DNA from: Thiomargarita sp.
GTDB taxonomy: Bacteria > Pseudomonadota > Gammaproteobacteria > Beggiatoales > Beggiatoaceae
Assembly: GCA_020721025.1 (NCBI GenBank)
Contig: DYNO01000061.1
Coordinates: forward strand, 6,591 to 16,414
Direction of reading: 5' to 3'
DNA length: 9,824 nt
The position numbers and the translations under genes are program-made. Shown piece after piece: positions 1-6,700 of this stretch (the first letter of the stretch is position 1; each line of letters starts with the position of its first letter). Below the pieces are notes generated by a model. The model made no database searches, was not told the origin of the DNA, and saw only the letters and a list, made by a program, of their open reading frames with translations.

Positions 1-363
1 CGGTTGAAGTGAAACGTATTTTCTCTTGAAGTGGAGTCGTTGTAGCCATAAAATGCGATATGAAAGGTTTCTGAAGTAGCAAATGTAAAAACAATCAGTT
101 AAAAATAATCACGCGTGATGCTGGCGCGTCTGGACTGCATTCCCACGCCGGCGCATTATAACAAGGAAAATGATTAAAATCAACAAAATGTCGAAATATT
201 GGTTTTTCTACAATCTCACTACACTGAAAATGAAGGGACAAGATGACCGTGTTGACCAAACTGAGATAAATTTGTTATTTATGGCACAATGGACAACAAA
301 TCACATGTATATGATTGAATTTATTTCTGTAATTAGAACAGATTTAACAACTTTTGTCAACGT
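1..363. other. Upstream region without a supported gene
   Basis: I find no convincing gene here. An open frame of 65 codons (170-367) lies in it, and its stop overlaps a GTG at 364 as GTGA, but the predicted peptide has no recognisable domain. The purine run AAGGA at 163-167 is only two bases from the ATG at 170, too close to be a good ribosome binding site. The stretch is AT-rich except for a GC-rich palindromic island at 118-156, listed separately. A TTGACC at 252-257 has no convincing -10 partner. The left edge could hold the tail of a gene outside the window, but I could not recognise one. Confidence 0.5.
118..156. repeat. GC-rich imperfect palindrome, likely fragment of a dispersed intergenic repeat
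   Basis: A GC-rich island in AT-rich surroundings. ATGC plus TGGCG (118-126) can pair with CGCCG and GCAT (146-150 and 153-156), leaving a two-base bulge and a 19-base loop. Read on the minus strand, the loop and right arm contain GCGTGGGAATGCAGT (complement of 134-148) followed by a GACGC-type stretch. From memory this resembles a short palindromic repeat found in many copies between genes of sulfur-oxidising and other gammaproteobacteria. Only one copy is visible, so the repeat status is inferred from the motif. An RNA hairpin with another role is possible. Confidence 0.4.
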
Positions 364-2274
364 GTGACATCCAATCTGGTAGAAAATGCTAGAATAATCA
401 ATTATTTTTCAATGAGACAAAACCTTGCGATGATGACACTGAACCGATTGTTTTATTTTAAATTATTTTTAATCGTCTTAGCGAGCTTTGCCGTGAGAAT
501 CTGGCTCATCGATCAATTTGCCAGTCCTGTTCCTCATTGGGATCAATGGGATGCAGAAGCTGTTGACACTTTTATTCCTTGGTTTGACGGAAATTTAACA
601 ATTGCAAATTTGATTGCCCCGCACAATGAACATCGCTTATTTTTCACGAGAATCTCAAGTTTAGGCTTACTAATTTTCAACGACAGGCAATGGGATCCAT
701 TAGTGCAGATGGTATTTTGTGCCGGATTGGCGATTCTCAATTTATGGGTACTTGCATTGATTTTAAAGCAATTACTGGGGGAGCGCGGCTACAATGTCAC
801 CCTGTTTGCTGTTGCATTGCTGGGATTAATCCCGTTTGCCGCTGAAAATATCATCTGGGGCTTACAAGTCAACTGGTATTTGTTCAACTTATTCAGTTTA
901 ATCGCTTTTTGGGGAGTATTGTTGCACCGTGAAGGTTCTTGGCAATGGTGGTTGGGCATGATCTGCACCTTGCTGACTTATTTCAATCTGGTGTCTGGAA
1001 TTTTCGTCGCAGCAATGCTGTTATTGGTAAAAAGCTACCAGTGGTTGATTGACAGCAAGAATCGTGAACGCTATCTGCTCAGTCTGGTGGTGTTGGGAAT
1101 TCTCATCGCTATTGAAATCGTGCTGTTTAGTGATTCTGTGGGACACGCTCACTTGCGCGATCAAGCTGCTGCAACTCACGGATTTTGGCAATTATTTCTC
1201 ACCTTGCTTGGAAAATATCTGGCATTTCCGTTTATTACCATGCCGTATATGAGCATTATCATGTACTTACCGGTGATTATTCTCAGCATGATGGTGTTCA
1301 TCAAACGTCGCAATCCCAACGCGTTGGAAATTTTCAGTTTAACATTAGGTGGTTGGGTAATCTTACAAGCGGCGGCGATGGTTTATGGACGGCTATGGGT
1401 GGACACAGTTGCCTTTCGGTACATGGATATTTTAGCACTGGGCACGGTTGCAAACCTGTTGGCATTGTACGCACTTTATGATTTATTTCCAAAACGTTAC
1501 AACTGGACAGTAAAAATTTACGGGGTACTGTGGGGAATCGCGTGGTGCAGCATATTGGGATTATTTACCGACATTATCCCATTTTTGCAGAATAAACTGT
1601 CTGAAAAACAAGAGATTCCACTCAACATGAGAAATTATCTCGCTACAAATTCTCTTGAAATATTGCAAAATACCACCATTCCTCACCCAGAGCCGCAACA
1701 CTTGGCTAATATTTTGGCACACCCCAAGATGAAATCCATTTTACCCAGCAATTTACAAGTACCCAATTTAGTCAACGCTGAGAAAAATGAAGGTATTTTT
1801 ATACAGAATCAAACAACGCCAATTGTGGGAAAATATCAAAATGAAATGGTATGGGGTTCAGCGGGCATTTATGCCACCGGAACGTTTGTGAGCGAGCCGA
1901 TCACGATTCACCATCAGTATTTACAAATTCCTCTCGCGGGCTATTTGGGCACGCCCGGATTACAACTGCAATTATCGGTCGAAGGTCAACCCCCGATAAC
2001 CATCACGCCGCCAAAAATGATTGGAGAATCATGGAGTTCCTTTTACGTGCGTACCCCGACTCAGCCATTCAGAATTGTTGCGACGGATCAAAATGTGGAC
2101 AGTTGGTTTGCATTTGCGATGCCGCGGGGCGTGGGCGTGCTATCGTTTTGGACGATGAAGTTATTGAATTATTCCAAAGATTTCATGTTCGGAAGTTTGG
2201 GATTGCTCCTCGCATTGCTTTTCGCTTATAGCTATTTGAAGCCAGAAACGCTGTATAAACAAGTATCTGCTTAA
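364..2274 (+). CDS. Multi-pass membrane protein, putative GT-C-fold glycosyltransferase-like
   Basis: An integral inner-membrane protein of up to 636 residues. About eleven hydrophobic segments are visible, near residues 31-50, 113-135, 146-160, 170-188, 195-222, 237-255, 275-293, 296-313, 325-343, 352-373 and 384-405, with one more at 608-624. The loop after the first segment carries HWDQWDAE (58-65) and PHNEHRL (86-92). GT-C glycosyltransferases use acidic residues in the first external loop, so a lipid-linked-sugar-dependent transferase is plausible; this is inference, and I recognise no named family. Residues about 490-600 are rich in alternating hydrophobic residues and look like a periplasmic beta-sandwich before the last membrane span. 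The start is uncertain: GTG 364 and ATG 412, 430 and 433 share the frame and none has a clear Shine-Dalgarno sequence. The first 23 residues are not membrane-like, and ATG 430 or 433 would place a basic N-terminus directly before the first span. Residue numbers here count from GTG 364. Confidence 0.8.
   Translation: MTSNLVENARIINYFSMRQNLAMMTLNRLFYFKLFLIVLASFAVRIWLIDQFASPVPHWDQWDAEAVDTFIPWFDGNLTIANLIAPHNEHRLFFTRISSLGLLIFNDRQWDPLVQMVFCAGLAILNLWVLALILKQLLGERGYNVTLFAVALLGLIPFAAENIIWGLQVNWYLFNLFSLIAFWGVLLHREGSWQWWLGMICTLLTYFNLVSGIFVAAMLLLVKSYQWLIDSKNRERYLLSLVVLGILIAIEIVLFSDSVGHAHLRDQAAATHGFWQLFLTLLGKYLAFPFITMPYMSIIMYLPVIILSMMVFIKRRNPNALEIFSLTLGGWVILQAAAMVYGRLWVDTVAFRYMDILALGTVANLLALYALYDLFPKRYNWTVKIYGVLWGIAWCSILGLFTDIIPFLQNKLSEKQEIPLNMRNYLATNSLEILQNTTIPHPEPQHLANILAHPKMKSILPSNLQVPNLVNAEKNEGIFIQNQTTPIVGKYQNEMVWGSAGIYATGTFVSEPITIHHQYLQIPLAGYLGTPGLQLQLSVEGQPPITITPPKMIGESWSSFYVRTPTQPFRIVATDQNVDSWFAFAMPRGVGVLSFWTMKLLNYSKDFMFGSLGLLLALLFAYSYLKPETLYKQVSA
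387..395 (+). promoter_or_regulatory. Possible extended -10 promoter element
   Basis: TGCTAGAAT is an extended -10 motif; its hexamer TAGAAT matches TATAAT at five of six positions. A GTGACA at 364-369 resembles a -35 box but lies 20 bases upstream, which is long; extended -10 promoters can work without a good -35. Transcription would start near 402, inside the 5' part of the long membrane-protein frame. It would therefore favour translation from the ATG at 412, 430 or 433 over the GTG at 364. A chance match is quite possible in AT-rich DNA. Confidence 0.22.
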
Positions 2275-2322
2275 AAATCCACCATTTTCATGAGTTTTTA
2301 AAATTCTTCAAGGTGAACTTCA
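2275..2322 (+). promoter_or_regulatory. Short spacer with ribosome binding site for first Uma2 gene
   Basis: The 48-base gap holds AGGTGA at 2311-2316, six bases before the ATG at 2323, a good ribosome binding site. TTAAAAA and TTTTTAA flank the middle of the gap but make only a weak AT-only stem, so I do not call a terminator. Read-through from the membrane-protein gene is therefore possible. The string AGGTGAACTTCAATG (2311-2325) recurs with one mismatch at 3559-3573. Confidence 0.55.
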
Positions 2323-2886
2323 ATGCAAACCGCGATTCATTATCACACGCGTGAAGAATATTTAACGTTAGAAGCAACGAGCCAAGAGAAGCATGAATTT
2401 TATCACGGCGAAATTTTCGCGATGGCGGGAGGCACATTTCGACATTCTCGCATTAAAATCAACTTGATAGCCTCGTTACATCTGAAATTACGCGGTAAAT
2501 CCTGCCAATTAACCGACAGTGACATGCGAATTGGAACGCCCAGCGGCTTGATGACCTATCCCGATGTGGCTATTTTTTGCGGTCAACCGGAACTGATTGA
2601 TAATCAACGCACTTTATTAAATCCCGTCGTGATAATTGAAGTTTTGTCACCGAGCACGCGTGGCTATGATCAGGGCGATAAATTTCGACTATATCGCTCA
2701 ATCGTGACTTTTCGAGAGTATTTATTGATTGATTCAGAATGCGTGCATCTGCAACAATTTCATCGCTCTGCCATCCATGAGTGGATTTTGCATGAATACA
2801 CTGATTTAACTGAAATTATTTATCTCAGTTCCATTGATGAATCGCTCAGTTTAGCCGAGATTTATGAAAATATTAGTTTTACTTAA
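2323..2886 (+). CDS. Uma2-family (DUF820) PD-(D/E)XK nuclease-fold protein, copy 1
   Basis: A 187-residue cytosolic protein of the Uma2/DUF820 family, small stand-alone proteins with the PD-(D/E)XK restriction-endonuclease fold. They are abundant in cyanobacteria and some gammaproteobacteria, and their biological role is poorly known. Family hallmarks are present: an N-terminal EEYL (11-14), the E-F-Y-x-G-E motif (25-30), the YPDV strand with Asp81, then IIEVLSPST (104-112) with Glu106, and D-Q-G-D-K (116-120) with Lys120. Asp81, Glu106 and Lys120 are the likely metal-binding and catalytic residues, so the copy looks intact. Length is normal for the family. The ATG follows AGGTGA with a six-base gap. 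A near-identical gene starts 623 bases downstream. DNA cleavage is inferred from the fold; some relatives are tied to transposable elements, but no transposase is visible here. Confidence 0.9.
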   Translation: MQTAIHYHTREEYLTLEATSQEKHEFYHGEIFAMAGGTFRHSRIKINLIASLHLKLRGKSCQLTDSDMRIGTPSGLMTYPDVAIFCGQPELIDNQRTLLNPVVIIEVLSPSTRGYDQGDKFRLYRSIVTFREYLLIDSECVHLQQFHRSAIHEWILHEYTDLTEIIYLSSIDESLSLAEIYENISFT

Positions 2887-2932
2887 TCATTGATTATCAA
2901 ATTATATTTTAGCATTTGATGGAAAAATGGGC

Positions 2933-2937
2933 AGGAG
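2933..2937 (+). promoter_or_regulatory. Ribosome binding site fixing the start of Uma2 copy 2
   Basis: AGGAG lies eight bases before the ATG at 2946. The frame is open back to TTG 2916 and ATG 2919, which would add ten or nine residues. Those extra codons overlap this site and are absent from copy 1, so 2946 is the better start. Confidence 0.7.
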
Positions 2938-2945
2938 ATGACGCA

Positions 2946-3509
2946 ATGCAAACCGCGATTCATTATCACACGCGTGAAGAATATTTAACGTTAGAAGCAA
3001 CGAGCCAAGAGAAGCATGAATTTTATCACGGCGAAATTTTCGCGATGGCGGGAGGCACATTTCGACATTCTCGCATTAAAATCAACTTGATAGCCTCGTT
3101 ACATCTGAAATTACGCGGTAAATCCTGCCAATTAACCGACAGTGACATGCGAATTGGAACGCCCAGCGGCTTGATGACCTATCCCGATGTGGCTATTTTT
3201 TGCGGTCAACCGGAACTGATTGATAATCAACGCACTTTATTAAATCCCGTCGTGATAATTGAAGTTTTGTCACCGAGCACGCGTGGCTATGATCAGGGCG
3301 ATAAATTTCGACTATATCGCTCAATCGTGACTTTTCGAGAGTATTTATTGATTGATTCAGAATGCGTGCATCTGCAACAATTTCATCGCTCTGCCATCCA
3401 TGAGTGGATTTTGCATGAATACACTGATTTAACTGAAATTATTTATCTCAGTTCCATTGATGAATCACTCAGTTTAGCCGAGATTTATGAAAATATTGAT
3501 TTTACTTAA
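2946..3509 (+). CDS. Uma2-family (DUF820) PD-(D/E)XK nuclease-fold protein, copy 2
   Basis: A second 187-residue Uma2 protein, differing from copy 1 by one amino acid near the C-terminus (YENID instead of YENIS, residue 184). All putative active-site residues (Asp81, Glu106, Lys120) are kept. At DNA level I count three differences in 564 bases: a silent G/A (2844 versus 3467) and AG/GA (2875-2876 versus 3498-3499), all in the last 45 bases. The upstream leader differs from copy 1, with AGGAG rather than AGGTGA, so the two copies may be translated at different levels. The gap between the genes is 59 bases with no terminator, so they are probably co-transcribed. The tandem arrangement suggests duplication followed by gene conversion; whether both copies are useful cannot be told from sequence. 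Confidence 0.9.
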   Translation: MQTAIHYHTREEYLTLEATSQEKHEFYHGEIFAMAGGTFRHSRIKINLIASLHLKLRGKSCQLTDSDMRIGTPSGLMTYPDVAIFCGQPELIDNQRTLLNPVVIIEVLSPSTRGYDQGDKFRLYRSIVTFREYLLIDSECVHLQQFHRSAIHEWILHEYTDLTEIIYLSSIDESLSLAEIYENIDFT

Positions 3510-3558
3510 TCATTGATTATCAAATTATATTTGAGTGTTTTATGGAAAAATAGGCATG

Positions 3559-3573
3559 AGGCGAACTTCAATG
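3559..3573 (+). pseudogene. Orphan Uma2 leader and start codon (remnant of a third unit)
   Basis: AGGCGAACTTCAATG matches the leader and start codon of Uma2 copy 1 (2311-2325) at 14 of 15 bases. It sits 625 bases after the start of copy 2, close to the 623-base repeat period. No Uma2 coding sequence follows; an inverted-repeat element begins at the next base. It is probably what remains of a third tandem copy or of the ancestral junction. A short match could also arise by chance, but its position in register with the array argues against that. Confidence 0.5.
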
Positions 3574-3698
3574 GGTAGTGCCACACTGGTTAGAAGAAAT
3601 GCAATTTCACTATATTTGACAAATATATTCATTTTCAATTGCTTATATCTAGTTTGATACTTAAAAAATAGCTCCGCTCCTAACCAGTTAGTACTACC
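3574..3698. mobile_element. MITE-like element with terminal inverted repeats
   Basis: A 125-bp AT-rich segment bounded by imperfect terminal inverted repeats. The left end (3574-3596) begins GGTAGTGCCACACTGGTTAG, and the right end (3677-3698) read on the minus strand begins GGTAGTACTAACTGGTTAG. The arms match at 19 positions over 22-23 bases with one gap and three transitions. The interior has no open frame of useful length. This fits a miniature inverted-repeat element mobilised by a transposase elsewhere. I do not recognise the parent insertion sequence and see no clear target-site duplication. A long-looped RNA hairpin is the alternative. Confidence 0.6.
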
Positions 3699-3744
3699 TA
3701 CCCTACACGCTCATGCAGTTCCCTAATTTTTTATATTTAACGTG

Positions 3745-3753
3745 TGCTAAACT
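3745..3753 (+). promoter_or_regulatory. Possible extended -10 promoter of the RHS gene
   Basis: TGCTAAACT fits the extended -10 pattern (TG, one base, then TAAACT, four of six matches to TATAAT). No good -35 hexamer is at the usual distance. Transcription would start near 3760, giving a leader of about 33 bases that contains the ribosome binding site. The match is weak and chance is possible. Confidence 0.25.
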
Positions 3754-3777
3754 TGTCTTCAAATTTTAATTCGGGTG

Positions 3778-3783
3778 AAAGGA
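3778..3783 (+). promoter_or_regulatory. Ribosome binding site of the RHS gene
   Basis: AAAGGA lies nine bases before the ATG at 3793. The first codons after that ATG encode a clear signal peptide, so the site and the start support each other. Confidence 0.7.
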
Positions 3784-3792
3784 CAGTTTATT

Positions 3793-6700
3793 ATGCGACC
3801 GGTTTCTTCTTTTCTACAAAAATCTATTTGGTTGTTGCTCTTGTTTTTCATGGAATTTTCTGCTTTTGCCGCAAATCTGCCAGTATTGGGTGCAGGAAAA
3901 TCCCTTGAACGCTCAGGACAGTTTGTTGAAACGGCTGCACATTTTCAGGGCGGTACTTCTGAGAATCATACCGATTACCGCAGTTATCTTCAACCAAAAT
4001 TATCCAGTGGTTTAACGATTCAGGGAAGCATCTCTGTTGCCCCAGAAGATGTTGGAAAACAAGCCGATCTGCTGGTTGTGATTGGGCGGGAAACTGGATT
4101 GCCTTATGACGGTGGTGTAGATACCCTGTATTATTCTGTATCCAATCAGGGACAAACTGAAATAGTTGATTTATATGCCAGTCCTGATGTGTGGATGTCG
4201 AAATTAGAGAAAGCCCCGTATCGTTCGAGTGTCACTTTGGCGAATGAATCTGAGGTTGAATTTCAATTGGATAATATCAGTGCTCCGACGATGTACTATA
4301 TTTTCATTGGTTATCGGTTGCAGCAGAATGGTCGTATTGTGTATTCGGCAAATCCGATGATGTTGGAAATGACGATGACCACCGCTTCTTTGTCCCCTCC
4401 TTTTTCTGTCACGCTTAAATCCACAGACCCACCGCCACCGCCTTTGTTTACCTTCGTTAATCAAGAAAAAGCTATTGTGGGTCAATCAGTTACTTCCAAT
4501 TCATTGATTTCATCGAAAACTGAAACGATCAGCGTTATTGGTGATGCTCAACTGGTCATTAATGGCAATGTTGCCGGTCAAACCGCTTCGGTGAATCCGA
4601 ATGATGCGATTGCCTTAACGACCACAGCACATAATGGACGCAAAGAAGTGTCTATTAAAATAGCAGATAAATCGCTCCCTTGGATAGTACAGGGTGTGGC
4701 TACTCCTCCGGAAATACCTGTTTTACCGGGCAAAATGTCGGGTTACACACCAGTGAATTGTGAGGTCAATGAATCCGGCGCAGCCACTTGTTCCATACCC
4801 ATTACAGCACCTGTGGGTACAGGAGGAATTGCCCCAACTTTATCGCTTAACTATAGTAGTCAAGGTAGTAATGGTTTATTGGGATTGGGGTGGTCATTGG
4901 GCGGATTGGCTGCAATTACACGCTGTTCGGCAACTATGGCACAAGATGGTTTTATTGATGGGGTTGATTTTGATGACAATGATCGTTTTTGTCTGAATGG
5001 AGAACGATTGATAGCAATCAATGGCAGTTATGGTGCTGAAAATACAGTTTATTTCACTGAACAGAATAGTTTTCAAAAAATTGTTTCTTATGGGAAAGCG
5101 GGTAGTGCGCCGACTTCGTTTAAAGTATGGAATAAAGCAGGGTTGCTCATGGAGTTTGGGATTACAGAAGATTCCCGCATCGAAGCGCAAGGACGTGAAG
5201 ATGTTTTAGTATGGGCATTGAACCGTGTTGAAGATACTAAGGGTAATTATTTCACAGTCTTTTACACTGAAGATAATGCTCAAGGAGAATATCTACCAAA
5301 ACGCATTGATTATACTGGTAATATTACGGCTGGCTTACAACCTTATGCTTCTGTCATATTTTCTTATGAAAAACGTCCAGATAGCATACCTTCTTATATC
5401 AGCGGTTCTTTAGTGCAATCAACCCAGCGTTTAGCAAAAGTTGAAACATGGGAAGGGGCGGATATATTTCGTAGATATACATTGAATTATCAATTATCTG
5501 ATGTGATACAACAATCATTATTAGTTAATGTACAGGAATGTGGGGCAAGTGGGACTTGTTTTTCACCTACTCAGTTTCAATGGATAGATACGGGTCAAAA
5601 AGCTTTTGATACTCAAATTTCTCGAATTCAGGCGTACAACGCTGGTAGTGGTTGGATGAATGAAAATCTCACTCCTCGGCACTTGGCAGATATAACAGGG
5701 GATGGTTTAACGGATATACTCGGTTTTGCCGCAGTTGGCGTAGTTGCATCACCTGCTCTAGTCGATGCTTTTGCAGAACCTAATACACTAACTTCATCCC
5801 ATATTAATATCAAATATTCAGAACCTAAATTATGGACTAATGCTTATTTATCAAGTATTTGGAAAAATGAGAATATTTATCCTCGCAGATTAGCAGACAT
5901 CAATGGAGATGGGTTAGCTGATATTGTTGGTTTTGCAGATGCTGTTTATTTTTCTTTATCTACAGGAAATGATTTTGCTGTCCCTCAGAAATGGACAGGA
6001 GGTTATTCATCAACTATTTGGAATAATGAAAACATTTTCCCGCGTAGCTTGGTGGATGTAAACGGTGATGGGTTAGCCGACATTATTGGTTTTGCAGATG
6101 CAGTTTATTTTTCTTTATCTACTGGAAATGGTTTCGCTGCACCCCAAAAATGGACAGGGGGCTATTCATCCACAATTTGGAAAAACGAAAATATTTACCC
6201 GCGCAGATTAGCAGATGTAAATGGGGATGGATTGCCTGATATTGTTGGTTTTTTTACTGACGGAGTTCACGTATCCCTAGCTACAGGAAATGGCTTTTCA
6301 GCAGCTCGGAAATGGATATCCGATTTTTCTTCTCTAAACTGGAAGGATGAAAATCTTTACCCACGTAGATTAGCGGATGTAAATGGTGATGGACTCGCTG
6401 ATATCGTCGGTTTTTCTCATGCAGATACTTACGTTTCATTATCTACAGGCACCTCTTTTGCCGAAAAACAATCTTGGAGTAAAGATTATGCCTCTCAGTT
6501 CTGGTCAAATGAGAATGTCTATCCCCGTCATTTAGTGGATGTTAATGGAGATGGATTAACCGATATTGTTGGTTTTTCAGTGCTTGGCACTCATGTATCT
6601 TTATCTACAGGTAAAAGTTTCGTTAATACTGGACTTTGGAGTAATTTTTATGATTCAAAAAACTGGATAAATGAAAACATTTATCCTCGTAGGTTAGCAG

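Larger units (their letters stand above)
2321..3555 (+). repeat. Tandem duplication, two units of about 623 bp
   Basis: Two direct repeats with a period of 623 bases, each a Uma2 gene plus its 3' flank. Bases 2321-2843 match 2944-3466 without a difference by eye. After the stop codons the first 23 bases of the flanks are identical. They then diverge, with five mismatches over roughly the next 24 bases, and lose alignment just before the next leader. Both stop codons sit in a small palindrome (TAATCATTGATTA). Confidence 0.9.
3510..3792. other. Intergenic region between Uma2 copy 2 and the RHS gene
   Basis: No gene is supported here. In order it holds the diverged 3' flank of the Uma2 repeat (to about 3555), an orphan copy of the Uma2 leader and start codon (3559-3573), a 125-bp inverted-repeat element (3574-3698), and an AT-rich leader with a possible promoter and a good ribosome binding site for the RHS gene. 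A 28-codon frame starting at ATG 3571 runs into the element and stops at 3657; it looks accidental. Confidence 0.7.

Noticed and set aside
98..161. GTTA and TAAC flanking the GC-rich palindrome, reminiscent of an integron attC site
   Set aside because: The flanking heptamers do not fit GTTRRRY and RYYYAAC, and no integrase or cassette array is visible.
170..367. A 65-codon open frame before the membrane protein, with its stop overlapping GTG 364
   Set aside because: The GTGA overlap is suggestive of coupling, but the purine run is too close to the ATG, the peptide has no recognisable domain or regular pattern, and 364 is itself a doubtful start.
2273..2310. TTAAAAA and TTTTTAA as a terminator after the membrane protein
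   Set aside because: The stem would be AT-only with a long loop and has no GC core, so it is unlikely to stop transcription.
2916..2945. Upstream start (TTG 2916 or ATG 2919) for Uma2 copy 2
   Set aside because: The extra residues overlap a good AGGAG site placed for ATG 2946 and are missing from the otherwise identical copy 1.
3571..3657. A 28-codon frame starting at the orphan Uma2 ATG and running into the inverted-repeat element
   Set aside because: It has a ribosome binding site only because it inherits the Uma2 leader; the peptide is translated transposon end and has no features of its own.
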